A stretch of DNA of 64,000 nucleotides from Bugula neritina (GCA_964035545.1 OZ037766.1:20635767-20699766); one strand, 5' to 3'. Positions 23,401 to 35,862 are shown, numbered from the stretch's first letter. Notes: generated by a model not told the origin, from the sequence alone. Made by a program: numbers and translations.

Positions 23401-25492
23401 AAACTCAGTTTAATTCAAAATTTCCGTTAGTGGTTTATAAACAACAATATAATTTTTCTTCACATTTGTTGTAAAGATAACTTACCCAAAAGGGTCTTGT
23501 TTTTCATTTCGCTGAGGTAGAGGATCTTTTACCAAACAAGGGCCAAAGTGCAATTTTAAGTACTTTGATAAAGACTCCTAATAAGTATAACAAGATTCAC
23601 ACAGCTATAGAAGCATTAGTCTAAACTCTATGGTACCAGTGAAGAGTTAGGAGGTAGAACAAAGTTAAGTTATAATCATTGCAGGGCTCTCTTAATAGGA
23701 TGAGAAGACAATTGATAAAAAAAACCTGGACCGACTCTCAAAAAACAATAACATATTGTAACACTAATTATAAATAGTATTGTTTTATTTATATCTTGTT
23801 TATTTTAAAGTTAAAATTATATTTTTTGGTGTGCTGTGAGCAAACTTGCTTGGCTAGGCGACAGTAATATGTGATTTTGTGGTTTTTGATTGGTAACAAG
23901 CGAAAAATATGCACAGCTCAAAAATTGGTTTGACCGTTATGCGATATCAAACTAAAATTAAATGATTATTACAACCAGATATCTAATATGCCCTTTCTTA
24001 TATGAATCATATACTGAAGAGCTTAGAGAAGTGTAGTCTAGCAGACTACAAATTTGTTAAGCACAGTTACTGTTGTACTAGGCTAGCAATTTGAATCCTA
24101 CAGGAGTTGTTGGTGAGATTAGAAAGTGCACTTAGTCAGAACTGCCTTTATGGAACTGCCTACCAGGGCATCCTTAAGCTATGTTAAATTGGCTAAAGGT
24201 AGAAAAATCTATAACTCTCAACCCCCCCCCCCCCTATTAATTAGTTAAGACAGTTGCATGAAGCTTGCCTAATTAAGCTTCAGAACATTTACCCCAACTG
24301 TATTTATGAAGGTTGCTATTTTATGCGATTTACACAAAATAAATGTTTATTGAATTTAGTAAGAAACAATATTATGTAGATGCACACAAATTAAAACAGA
24401 ATCATTTTTGTTGATTAACTTAAAAACTTAGTGGGCTATTTTAGACATTTTATTAAAATTAAATTATTTAAAAAGCTATACTTAATAAGCTACCAGCATG
24501 TTCATGAAAATTAATAGTAATACACAATCAACTAAAACTTATATAGTTACAGTTCAATGGTAATACCTAGGGCTACTGCTTGCATATTTCATTGTAATAC
24601 ATTATTATATAGTAATATTAATTGGTATAACTATAATAACAACACAAACATTACCAATATCAGCAACATTTTGTGGATATTAGTCTAAAGTATAAAACTG
24701 AAAAAATGTAAATGAAAAGCTGGTGAACTACTTCATTTTTATTTTTAGATTCTATATAAAAAATAATAAGAGTTCCTTTTGATTTTGACATTTTCTTCCA
24801 TAAAATTGAATGAGGGAAATTTAAGTTAGGAATACTCTTAATCTTACAGTTATTTGGTAATGCTCACAGCACTGGGTGAGTGGGTAGTTAAAATTATATT
24901 CATATTGTTTCACCCACTAGTACTTGGTAACTAAAAGTAGTTGCAGACTTGCACTTACAGGGTTACATACAGTTTCACTCATTGCTGATTACGCACTGAT
25001 TAGTATTACTATTACTGGAGGCGGAGCTGGCCCAATTATGATTTAATTGTAGTCATTAGTCTCACGCTTAGATTTAATTACACTGAAACTCATTGTCAAT
25101 GTGATTGTCATTCATATTGTCGTTATGATTCAGTTTTACACTGATAGTGATAGGCCGTTGCGACAAACAATTACAATCACAATGTAAATGAGGCGATGAT
25201 TGACAATCACAATCACAATGGAATGGCAATGGGCATGGCTGGAGCAAATGTTTTACTATCTACTGACAGTGACTACTATAACTATTGACCAGAACTAAAT
25301 ATCAAAGTTTTAATTTTTACTTGAACTTTCAGTTTCACTAGAAAGAAAGCTTTCACTTCTGACTTAATCTTCAGGTATTGGTACTACTAGTACTACCAGT
25401 GGCGATTAATAATAATTCAATTTTAAATTAATAAACTTTACCTTGGTCACCGTATAATTGCCTACATGAACTTGTCTGTCATTGTCACTCAT
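8424..25492 (-). CDS. STK31: RRM-Tudor-coiled-coil protein of the STK31 (TDRD8) type with a truncated kinase domain, 22 exons, complete
   Basis: Coding exons in gene order: 25442-25492, 23486-23577, 23247-23351, 21731-21791, 21329-21475, 20723-20794, 20155-20304, 19776-19975, 19371-19500, 18591-18757, 17858-18014, 17586-17714, 16689-16787, 15780-15869, 11551-11691, 11122-11238, 10792-10932, 10482-10670, 10092-10190, 9648-9758, 9178-9310, 8424-8494. All junctions are GT-AG and keep one frame (2652 nt, 883 residues). Domains: RRM at about 8-83 (RNP2 VHVGNY, RNP1-like DPFGFVVF); Tudor at about 153-210 (SWYRG, VQFVDYGNQ), expected to bind symmetrically dimethylated arginine; a Lys/Asn-rich linker at about 300; coiled coil from about 330 onward. 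The stretch around FFPEFVLQYPKMNLQ, then SGAGFIKTLRDISFY, resembles STK31 just before its kinase domain. PVILK (K779) looks like the kinase beta-3 lysine. No HRD or DFG region follows; the last exon adds an acidic Ser/Glu tail. STK31 family members are germ-cell proteins linked to PIWI. The assignment is from recall of family patterns, not a search. Confidence 0.85.
8728..9130 (-). mobile_element. hAT-type MITE, copy B (AATTAC-rich)
   Basis: This roughly 400-bp non-autonomous element lies in the last intron of the STK31-like gene. Its ends are imperfect inverted repeats (CAAGGTTGGGGT and ACCCCAAACCGG on the plus strand), with candidate 8-bp target duplications TTAAATAC / ATAAATAC. It is the reverse complement of the outer element at 35633-37553, including the AATTAC-rich ends and the block around 8880-8960. 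It lacks the 1.4-kb insertion found in that copy and so represents the empty site. Confidence 0.8.
10386..10475. repeat. GTGAGTGACT-type short tandem repeat beside a splice donor
   Basis: Variants of GTGAGTGACTGT repeat for about 90 bp, beginning a few bases into the intron downstream (gene sense) of exon 18 of the STK31-like gene. Confidence 0.7.
12436..13065 (+). CDS. Single-exon orphan gene nested antisense in an intron of the STK31-like gene
   Basis: An uninterrupted 209-codon frame starts in a good context (aacaacATGG) and ends with TAA at 13063-13065. It lies wholly inside the 4.1-kb intron between exons 14 and 15 of the opposite-strand gene. The protein is soluble, Lys/Arg/His-rich for most of its length, with an acidic patch near the C-terminus (EAECDED) before HYEVMRVSVLAKVHDWLY. 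I recognise no domain, signal peptide or membrane segment. Codon use looks like real coding sequence: it is GC-richer than the surrounding intron, and the longest opposing frames here are its shadows. AATAAA at 13127-13132 runs straight into an 11-base A tract, which could be an ordinary poly(A) signal or the remains of a retrocopy tail. No clear target duplication was found. Function unknown. Confidence 0.75.
   Translation: MADVKILKLLKTHERQKIDLRLRQLKLNTYKPERCDAKPTSLNKMKSSMLSSPDVRYQDMSKLSAKMLLKHRRYFYSPLAKNGRYERNAKQLAPFKLPQLHSFKKVITPSAKVDLSIHGKQLPTLPQIHKMKQGMAHSEDMFRKINKELIERHPKPVPPGKERKKFYVEAECDEDSYNYYQHYEVMRVSVLAKVHDWLYTNPTPVSKEL
13127..13132 (+). promoter_or_regulatory. Polyadenylation signal of the nested gene
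   Basis: AATAAA lies 61 bases after the stop codon and is directly fused to an A run that continues to 13140. Confidence 0.55.
14338..14500 (+). repeat. Dispersed repeat, copy 1 (partner at 44690-44860)
   Basis: The segment from AGGAGCAGTAGTGGAGAAAT through TTCTTTAATCTTC, TTTTGGTTTGGG and AACACAGGCTTT matches the reverse complement of 44690-44860 with scattered mismatches. No coding content or TIRs were identified, so the type is unknown. It lies in the same large intron as the nested gene. Confidence 0.65.
18147..18556. repeat. GTATA pentanucleotide array
   Basis: About 400 bp of TATAG/GTATA units with drift, organised locally into higher-order blocks such as TATTGTATAGCAAGTATAG. It lies in the intron immediately next to exon 10 (18591-18757) of the STK31-like gene. 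Confidence 0.9.
19540..19700. repeat. TG-rich imperfect microsatellite
   Basis: Irregular GTGTGTATGTG-type sequence in the intron between exons 8 and 9 of the STK31-like gene. The apparent frames through it are low complexity. Confidence 0.75.
20894..21154. repeat. 21-bp tandem repeat array (TATATGATCAACAGAACATGT)
   Basis: About twelve near-identical copies, each containing the palindrome TGATCA. The first two units are 25 bp (extra ATGC) and the rest are 21 bp. It lies between exons 5 and 6 of the STK31-like gene, just upstream (gene sense) of the first Tudor exon. Because 21 is a multiple of three it stays open in several frames on both strands, but there is no evidence that it is coding. 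Confidence 0.95.
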
Positions 25493-26257
25493 ATTGAAAC
25501 AAAACGGTAAAAAAAAGTATGCAGCTCTAAGTAGTAGGCTTAAAATTTTATGACAAAATACTAAGAATAATTTAAGGTATTTACATTAACATTTTTAATT
25601 TGATTTAATCAAATGCTGCTTGCAGTTGCTTCGCACATGTAGTAACGCACCGCACTCAAGTTTGTGGATGACTCAAGGAGGTGCTAGATGCAGCACAAAG
25701 TCTGGGATCATTGAATGTAGTGTTTGTATAACTCCAAACCCTTAACTCTAAACTTTGGACTTATCAAACCTTTGTACTCAGTGACCACTAACTTTGCGCT
25801 GTTTCAAGCTATATTTCCGATTTCTCGTCTCCGGAAGTATGGTGAGTGTCGGTTTCCACCTCAAGCAAATTATGCGAAGTAAACGGTTTAACTTACGACT
25901 TTCCATAATGATATTGTACTTTTCTATGCTAATGGACAGCAACTCCAAAACTTCAGTTGAACAACTTTGATGAAGCGCAGTTTGAAGACCGGGAGTTTCA
26001 TTATAATTATGGATATCATATTATTATGTTATTATTATGCGCGCGTGTGTGCGTGCTTGCGCGTGTTTCAGCAGCTATAAGGATAACATGCCATAAAAGT
26101 TTAAAATAACTATCATTAGTTTTTTAATACATGTTTCACTGACTTCATAGTGGATAGAAAACGGTTTCAGCGTGGGCACAGAATTTCTTATAAAACACAG
26201 TTGTTTAGGCGTACTATTCTTACACAGATTGTTATAGATGACATCTAAGCATTTTGG

Positions 26258-26729
<472 letters not shown>

Positions 26730-27723
26730 ACAAAACGCATATTAAGTCATTATAGCAACCTTCATTATTTAGGTATAAGTTTTAGATTCTTAGGTTTAAA
26801 TGTTATTCCGTACACATAGGTTTTATTTCTATAAACTTAAGTATCCCTATATTATGTCAATTTCTTTGCAAAGACCACTTAGCAACGAACCTATTCTATT
26901 CAAGTAAAGAGACAGCACAAAATTAACATATTTTCAAAGTGGCAGCTTACTTAACTCATTTATTACACATCTCTTAATACTGGCAGCAATTTGAACATAA
27001 ATATGACTACACCCACCAGCATTGCTCACGAAAAAATATGTGCCTTTATATTATATACATATAAGAAAGTTTGTGGGTGAAACTATTGATTTTGTATATG
27101 CGTAGTATTCAATTTAATATTAGGTAAGATTTCAGGGGTGAACCTACTAAAAACATTTGGTTGAATAAATAATATTCCTTGAAAACTGAGAGTACTACCA
27201 CTGCTACCACTATCACTATTACTACTACTAATACTGCTAATGCTGCTACTACTACTAAACTGTAACAAACATATAGGTTATACCAATTAATAATAACTAG
27301 ATTACTAGAGTTTCTAATTTTCATAGTAGATTATGATTTCAAGCACCTGTGTATGAACAGTTTTAACTGAGATTGCAATTTATCTAATGTAACAAGTAAT
27401 CTGCAACAGATGACAAGCACCTAAAAATTAAACAATATAATATGCTAACCACAATTTCTTATTCCTAAAAAAAAGGAAAACAAATATAATTTAACTATAT
27501 AAAAGGCTTAATGGTCAGTAATGTGAAACAAATTAATATACATGTGCTCCATAAATGAAGACTTTTTACAGAAGTTTTTACATTTTCGTAAAGTAAAAAG
27601 TGGGCGGAGATATCAACATTTCCAACTATCATGCAGTAAAAGCCTCTAATAACTAATGGAGATAAATCTACAATACATTAGGGTATATTACAAATTACAA
27701 AAAAGTAGGTATTTACACAATTG

Positions 27724-30110
27724 TCAGCGTATGGAAAACTGTTTCATATCAACGCTGTTAAAGTTTTGGGTTATTACTGGGTTGTTAGGGTTCAGTTCAA
27801 CTTGAGTATTAGGAGTGTGTACTCTGATCTGACGTAAATGGGTGTCTTTGCCATTCTGGTGGTTGGATATTATGACAATCTAAATAAAACAGAAGACAAC
27901 ATTGTAAATATACTTCATGTAATTAATATATGGAGAACCTTAGCAGTGAATAAGAATAGAAAAACATTAGAATATGCAAGAGTTTTGAAAATATATAAAT
28001 TATGATTTAGTTTCCCTTCATTCAATATAGAATATTGCACATTTTGCTCTTTTCTATGATAATATTCGTTAGATTATATAACATAATAAAATATTCCCAT
28101 TATCGACTTCAGTTCTAAAAGGTTGATTCTATTTATGTTCACAGCTAAATAGACTTTGAGTAGATCCTATTGTAAAAATTTATTTGTCTAGGCAACACAA
28201 GAACTAAATTCAAATTTAGTAACAAAAATCAAACCATAGATTGGAAAATAGATATTTTTCAGTTGAAAAAATGACTTGGCATCTGTAAATAGATTTCTGC
28301 AAACAAATATTTATTTCTTTACGAAAACAACCTGATTTAACAAAGAGTGTAGACAATAAGATTATTTTTTATCAAATGCGTTAAACTAAAAGAAATCTTT
28401 TTCTGTGACGCAGTAGTAATTATGATTGGATGCTCTCTCGACAACACTAATGACCCTGTTGAGACTCAGATCCATGACCAGATGTTGCTTCATAGTACAC
28501 AGTCTTTTATAAAAGTCTATGTAGAGCTGCATATAAGTAACCCCAGATCTATATAATGGAATATCTATGACATGATCATGCTATCCCTGTATTATTTAGT
28601 GTTGTTATTGTTTTTGTATTAGACATTCAATAGTATCGAAGAGCAAACGCTACAAGGATAGAAACATACTTATACAGACTGGTACAAAAAATCATACTGA
28701 TTTAACAATGTGCTAGAGATATTGCTAACTTGTGTTTCATTTGTATAATTATGGTCTTACCTGCACGCTTGAAATAGAAATTCACGATTTATTTGTTAAT
28801 ACTCATAAAAACCTATTTATTTTACTTAATGCAGCATGATGCCTAGACATAGAGATAAAATGGATTGTCTCTTGCATTAGAAGGCATGTGTTTGTTTTTC
28901 TTATAATTTTTGCAGAGCATTGCCCAATCCACTTATAGGTCATTGCAGTAATTCTAAAGTTTATAAAACAAGAATTGTCGTTCTGTAACTGTGTAGAGTA
29001 TGTAAAACACGGATCAGATAACTACATACATAATTCAAAATATACCATAGTGCATCAAAACATAACTTAGATAGCATATAGTTAACATATAATATCAGTG
29101 AAAGTTAACATTTTTAAGCTCTATAGAGTATAGACTTAGTTCATGACATTGTACCATTTTAGTTATTACACATAAAAATGTTTTCATGGTGAGTAACTTT
29201 AACCAACCTGTAACATGAAGGTTTTCACCATCTTATCATGCCTGTCTCTTAATGGAATGTACAACCAACCATTGGGTTCCGCCAATTCTACCAACTCGAC
29301 TTCAAGTAGATCATGAAAGTGAGACCCCGCTCTGATAGACATTCTGCAAACATGGAGAAAGTACAGCAAATTTTACCAGTAGGCTATAACAAAAATTACT
29401 AAAATTCATATAAATATACAGGGTTGTCTGGACTACAAAAATACATTAAATTATTTAATACCAAACAGTAATAATTGCAATTAATTTTGCTAGTGATATT
29501 TAGAAATTTAATAAATTTCAGCCTAGAACTAATCAAATAGTGAATAAGTAGTTATTTGAGTTTGAAGAGTTGATATTCAAGACAACTTACTTGTTTGGTG
29601 TGTAACTTTCATCATTCTTAAAATCCATATAAATACAAACATCTGAGATATACATTTTACGCTTGAATTGGATGTTAATATAATGAGGGGTTGCATCATC
29701 TGATTGCCAAAATGATGAAGTGTTGGAATCTAAGAGATTCTCAATTCCAAAGCCTGTAAGTCAAGTTCAAATAGTTCATCAAACAATGTAAGCTTTTCTA
29801 GATAAATAACTTTTAAGCAGTAGCATAAACTATGTAAAACTAGGCAGCTAATATTTTTTGAAAATCTGATCTCAAAGCAACCCTAATTCATACAATGTGT
29901 GTGTTAACATAAAAGCTACATCTAATATTTTAAAACAGAGCAAAACCAAATTAATAAATCGAAAGGACAAGATAATCTCAAATAAAGTATGCTACCTATT
30001 TTACATGAAGACAATGACCACACAGCTTGGCTCCCAATCTCTCTTAACTGCTTCTCTTTTTCAAATTTGTCGACATCAAACGTTTGACATCCACAAAATT
30101 TAGTAGCCAT
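27724..30110 (-). CDS. ANAPC10: Anaphase-promoting complex subunit 10 (APC10/DOC1), complete, four exons
   Basis: Exons in gene order are 29996-30110, 29591-29753, 29208-29343 and 27724-27879. All junctions are GT-AG in one frame, giving 189 residues against about 185 in the family. The whole protein is a DOC (galactose-binding-like) domain: WSLSSCK, GFGIENLLD, FWQSDDATPHYINIQF, DESYTPN, HDLLEVELVEL, GWLYIPLRD, TFMLQ, SNHQNGKDTHLRQIRV. It ends in Ser-Ile-Arg, the conserved Ile-Arg tail that docks on TPR subunits. In the APC/C ubiquitin ligase this subunit helps recruit D-box substrates with the Cdc20/Cdh1 co-activators. A ttttgcag acceptor-like site two bases before the ATG suggests a spliced 5' leader. 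Confidence 0.97.
28408..28495 (-). mobile_element. Diverged SINE fragment in an ANAPC10 intron
   Basis: The segment with GATTGGATGCTCTCTCGACA, AACACTAATGACC and GAGACTCAGATCCATGACC aligns by eye with the SINE at 49287-49507 (GACTGGATGCTCTTCC, CATCACCAATGGCC, GGGTTTGAACCCATGACC). It is old and incomplete. Confidence 0.45.
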
Positions 30111-30114
30111 TTCT

Positions 30115-33100
30115 GCAAAAATTCAAATGCAAGTTTAAAATAATAGTTTTTCAGTTGGTAAACGATTTTAAAACTTAACCCTTTTAAAAAGCATTAAATG
30201 TTAAAATCTGATAAATTTTAGGTGAACCTTTATATTAAAAAACGAAAGTTTACCAAAATCAGAGCAAAAGGTCTGGTAGGAGCTCAAAAATAAAACAACC
30301 ATAAAGTGCATTAATATTCACCAGAATATCATACATTACAACACTTGGAAATCTCAACTTCAAATATCGATTGCACATATACTGCTTGTTTTTAAAAACC
30401 CCTTATTTTATAATATAATATGAATTATAGTTCTCCTTTGAACTAAAAACTCAGATTAATTAGAAAAATAGGTTTATATCAAAATTGAACCTTTACACAC
30501 ATAGATTACATATTTGCATAAACATTAATGCTTGTGTATTCTATGATTTCTCGACACCGAACATAGCTGTGCTTATGGTTAGTGCATACTTGGTTATCAC
30601 ACTGGACGGAATCTTAAAAATAACCTACGAGTTATAAGAGTGGAAAAAATAAAATGCATAATATCTAAGCATACTATAAAATAAACTTGCAACAAAAACT
30701 CTAACAAATATTCATCGTTGCCATGGTAAAGGAAACTCCTATTTTTAGTCACAATATTTTCAAAAGGGTACTTTAGCATTTTGTCTTAATATATAACAGG
30801 GTTGTTTTATAAGTTATAACATTTATGTAGCATCAAAATCTGTGAAAAGATCTTAGCGAAAAAAATCTACTTTTAGAGTTATATGCCAAAACAGGGTTTA
30901 TTTAATAATAAATTTAATACACACTTAAGTTCAATTAAGTCACAAGCTTAGACTATTGCATGACAGCACTGGAATCTGGCTTAGTGACCTTAGAAATTAA
31001 AATACTTATTACAGCTGAGTTTTATTACACATTATTAGCAGCTGCTGCAATGCACAAAGTAATCACTGGACAGTATTTAGGTATGATACCTAGGCTACAC
31101 GTAGGCAAAGCAGTTCAACAAAATAATAAGTCTGTTACAAATATTATTGAGAGTTAATAAATATTGAGAGTAAAATTTACAGCCTATTGAAATATTGGAA
31201 ATCAGAAAATTAAAACAGAGGATTGGTTATGAATGATAAAATCAGTGATAATCTAGAGCAACAATATTTTGATAAAAAAAGTCTAAATAAGTGGTGAAAT
31301 ATTTACCCAACATAATATTTACAACTTATTTTCTGTGTAAATTTATCGCAAATTAATTAATTAACAACATAACAATAAATTTATTAGTGCCTCTTTAAAT
31401 CTAAAGCATACTGAGCCTAAGAAATAATACTAAAGCCTAAATTGAAAAACTGAGAGATAGATTATAACTTCAAATATAACTAAAACTATAATTATAACTA
31501 TTACATTAGGGTCATTGCACGTCCACTCAATGACCCAAAAAATTTTCGAGACTCAAATAAAGCATCTCAAAACATGTCAAATGAATAAACCTACTATATA
31601 AGCACTTAATTCCTAATACTTCCATAATTATGGCACTTTTTGGGAGTAAAGGTTGGTCAAAAATTGGTACATCTTTCATGGATTTTGTTACTAAAGGTTG
31701 ACTTCATGGATTCGTATCTCCGAGATGGTCTAAGGCAAACGTTTCATATTATCATGGGTGATAGTTCTACATGACCTTAATCAATTATTGGACCAACAAT
31801 TTTGTCAAGTGTTAAGGAAAAGTTTCTGCAACATTATGCCTTTAGGCCAAAAATCCGTTAATTTTTCAGAATCGTCAATTTTCCGGCATTTAAAATGCAT
31901 TTATTTTAAACAGCTACGATCCTGATAGTATCAGCACTTAACAACCATATCATATATATTACATTGCAATCATTTCAGCTTTTTACTGGCATAAGTATCA
32001 TCACAATTGCATTTTGAAATTTTAAAAATGTGAAATTATGCACTATTTCATGGGGATAAAACTCGATGTGGGTATGAATAAAACTGTTCAAGTGGTTACA
32101 TTTTAAATATATTGGTATATATTATAGTATATTAAAAATTGAATGTTTGTATATTGTTCCTTCATGTAAAAATATTGGATTAAATTGATGACACTTTGTA
32201 ATTTTCGCTTATATTTAAAACTACATTTTATATAGTTACTAAAACATGAATGAAATTATAAACAATATGCCAAAATTCTGCACATACTATCTGCAATAAT
32301 TTCCATAACATTCACATTTATTTTGAATATATTTAAACATTGCACTTCATATAATTGATTAAACTAGCTGTATTTTAGGTAAAACCAGTGAACGGTTACA
32401 ATTAAAAAATACTATAGATTTGGATCTAGTAAAAAAAAGAAAAGTTATATTGTAACCTTCACTTGTGACTTTATTTGTATAAATATGCATGCTTGCTCAT
32501 CTCCTCACTTGTTGTTGCCTAATAGAAAATATGCTGATCTTCATAGCAGTGCTGTTGAATACATTTTTTAAAAAGTATTTTTACATTGGGTTGAAAATCT
32601 TTGAAAAGTAAATAGTAGAAGTATTTTACTCCATGTGACCATAATGCAAGACAAAGCCACCACATTGCTGTCAGGCAGCAACTGACATTCTTTTGCCAGG
32701 GTTTGAGTGCTGGCACTAGTTTATGAGCTGCCTAATTCTGATATTTACCCTCAACCTATTCTGTAGCTCCATATACTGGTGTATTTTACAGTACAAAATT
32801 TGAGAGGATTAAAGTATACAGAGCTGCATATGTGTACAGTAAATCGAAAGTGTAATTAGAGGAAATTGTTGTGAGCATTTGTAATGGGCTTATCATTATA
32901 TTCGCTTTGCCTCAATGTTACCCTGTCTAAGATCTGAGAACAATGGAGTCTAAACATTTAGAGTTGCCATTTCTTAAGCGTACCATAATTCATTCCAATT
33001 GCCTTGGGCTTAGAATGGAGGTTTGAATATATATCAAAAATGTAGCACTGTGTATATTGCAAATGCATAAATTTATGTTCATAATCACACTGATAATAAT

Positions 33101-33990
33101 GGTGATGGAAGATACTAGAAATGATGTGAAACTTGAGCTAAATTAAAATATGAATTCCAAGACAAATCTCATCACAACACAACTGGGAGGGTGACTAGCC
33201 AATATTCCGAAGGCCCATCAGTCTGAAGGTTCATTGGTCAGAATGGAGTTGCTTAATAAAATAAAACTGCTATTTTTATTGTGTGGGCCTATATGGATTG
33301 CATTGCAAATTTAGTCAAAAAAGTAATATCAAGTTTTTACTTGAATAGTTTGTTTTTCTAGTATTCATTTCTATTTGCAAGCTTTTAATTTTTTGTATCA
33401 AGTTGTCCAAAAAGTAAATAACTGGGCATTATTCTTCTGCATTAATGCTAAATTGCAGTAAGTCTAATATTTATGCACACCATTATGTTGGGAAAAAATA
33501 TTTATAGTAGTTCATTTATAAAAAGCTGTGCAATACTCCTGATGATTTTAAAAGCTATTCTATTTCTACAACTTATTATTGTAATATATGGTATAATTTG
33601 AATAACAATTTGTTTTAGTTATGTAAAAAAACATCCTTTAATTTACTGAAATACAGATATCAGTTTTAGTTATTCTTATTCGGCCAATCAAAAAGAAATT
33701 TTTCTAAACTAAAAACAATGACCTGGTCATCCAGATGTAAACAACTTGAACTACAACAATGCACTCCAGAATTTTATGCAACGACTGTGTATATCTTTGA
33801 ATAATTAATCATATCTTCAACTAAAGATGTGTATAAATATATATTTTAGATTAAAAATGCCTTGCTGTGTGTGTGCATGTGTACTAAGCAAATATTTTCG
33901 AACCATCCCGGCTGAGAGTGGGTGTCTTAGGAAAGGCCATGTCTAAAGTCATACCCCATGTTGCTTATAGATCTACTGTTTTATTTAGAT
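30115..33990. other. Gene-poor AT-rich intergenic region
   Basis: I see no supportable exon. A short hairpin (GGGTCATTG ... CAATGACCC) lies at about 31508-31535. Around 33190-33240 a motif of about 19 bp (CCGAAGGCCCATCAGTC / CTGAAGGTTCATTGGTC) repeats twice with drift. Frames around 30960-31157 and 32519-32716 look like chance. Confidence 0.5.
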
Positions 33991-34620
33991 GGTGCAATAC
34001 AATATGAATATGTTTTATTAGGTCTAGTACTAGTATTACTAATATTATGATTATCACTTCATTATTTATGATCATCAACTTCAACATCATAACAATGAGT
34101 ATAACTATCAGTATTAGTATGACTGTGACTATGAGCATGAGTGATAAATATAATCATAATGACTATCATTATGATTATGATAATGACAATCATAATATTA
34201 TATTAATATTAGTAATTATGATTTGATTACGAGAATTTAAATGATCCACTTAGTTAGCCCCAGTATAGCTATTGCTAATACTAATAGTAGTAGCAGTAGT
34301 ATTAGTAGTACTACTACTAGTAGTACCAGCGAGTCAAAGTAGTATAACTGTATAAGTATTGAATTTGAAATTGAATACTCATACTGATACTCACATACTC
34401 ATACTGTATTAAGTTTAACTAGTAGTAGTAGTAGTATTACATTTACTATTAGTATTAGTAATATTATTACTATTAGTATTAGTATTACCAGTATTACTAT
34501 TACATTTATTTTTACAGTATTACTAATTTTAATTACTATTACTGTAAAGTGTATTAGTATTACTATTACTCTATTAGTATTACTATTACTATTAGTATTA
34601 AAGTGTTAAGCTTCGCATAG
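33990..34620. repeat. Degenerate ATTAGTATTACT / TATGATTATG simple-sequence region
   Basis: Long run of drifting TAGTATTAC, TATGATAATG and ACTCATACTG motifs with no perfect array. It is probably the decayed product of several microsatellite expansions. Confidence 0.75.
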
Positions 34621-34800
34621 ATAATCATAATAAACTTCAAACCATCAGATATATACCTTTGTAAACTTACACCTACTGTAAAACAGTAGATTGTGCATTG
34701 TAATTATGATTATAATATTATTATAGATATTATGATAATGATGATTATGATCAATATCAATATGATAATGCAGACTGGTGTGAACGTGCATCTTGAACTG

Positions 34801-34920
34801 TTCTATAAGCAGCTCCGAGTTAGGGGTGGCTGACTACAACGGTTTGGGGTTCCTAACTTTAATTTTAAGAATTTCAAACTACTGCAGTAGTTCACTCCAA
34901 ACTCGGAGCTGCTTGTAGAA
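34801..34920. repeat. Short inverted repeat (27-bp arms)
   Basis: Arms 34801-34827 and 34894-34920 match at about 24 of 27 positions; the shared core is AGCAGCTCCGAGTT. The 66-bp spacer holds the perfect palindrome AACTACTGCAGTAGTT. It could be a tiny foldback element. Confidence 0.7.
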
Positions 34921-35269
34921 AAATTCATCTAGCTTTCAAAATGTAAGGCGTGTTATAAAATTCTCAGGGTTGCCTTTTCCTGCGCATAAGCTAGCTCGGC
35001 TGCATTCGACCATAACGATAACATGATCGTACAGTGTAATTGTCGCTGTTGGTGTTCGTTGTAGCAGCTGCGGTTGCAGTAGACCTCCTAACTTTCCTTA
35101 TTTAGCAAATGCAATCATCACAATCACAATGATAATGTAATTTAGTACGTGTATCTCATTTTTAATGTAGCTTATCACTTAGAGCACTATATTCGCGGTA
35201 TTTGAAATTGGATGTATTATAAAGGTTGGTATTCACTGAAACTGAAAGTGAATCTAATGCTAGTTTCAT

Positions 35270-35480
35270 TTTGATTTTCTGGATTTACTTTTAGTTTTAG
35301 TAACGCTAACTGTAACACTAACTGTTACTGTAAGTGTAACTCACTAACTCAAACTGTAACTGCTAGTGTGACTCTGTGAGTTTCACTGTTAGTGTAAGAA
35401 GACGTAGTGTAACTGTAAAGTGTAAGGGTAGCTGTAACTGTAAGTCATAAGTGAAACACTAACCCAAACTGAAACTGCCA
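35270..35480. repeat. Degenerate ACTGTAAC/AGTGTAAC simple repeat
   Basis: Variants of CTAACTGTAAC and AGTGTAACTGTAAG repeat irregularly over about 200 bp; no coding potential. Confidence 0.65.
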
Positions 35481-35862
35481 GTTACTGAGTTAGTGTTACT
35501 TTGAGTTTAAGCTTAAGAATTAGATTTAGAATAAAATTTATTTATTTTTATATAAGTATTAGTATTACTACTACTAAGTACTAATAGTATTGCTACTACT
35601 ATTCTGAGTATTAGTATTACTATTAGTATTAGCAGGGTTGGGGTAATTGTAATTGGTTGTAATTAATTACAATTTTTCAAGTAATTGAATGTAATTTGTA
35701 ATTGATGTATAAAAATGTAATTGTAATCGTAATTAATTACATTGCTAATGTAATTGATTTTTATAATTACTTGTCAATTACTTCAAACTTTAAAATCTTA
35801 AAAATTTCCTACTTTTTCTACCATGCCTACTTTTGAATAACAAGTTCAGATTAGGTCTAAGT

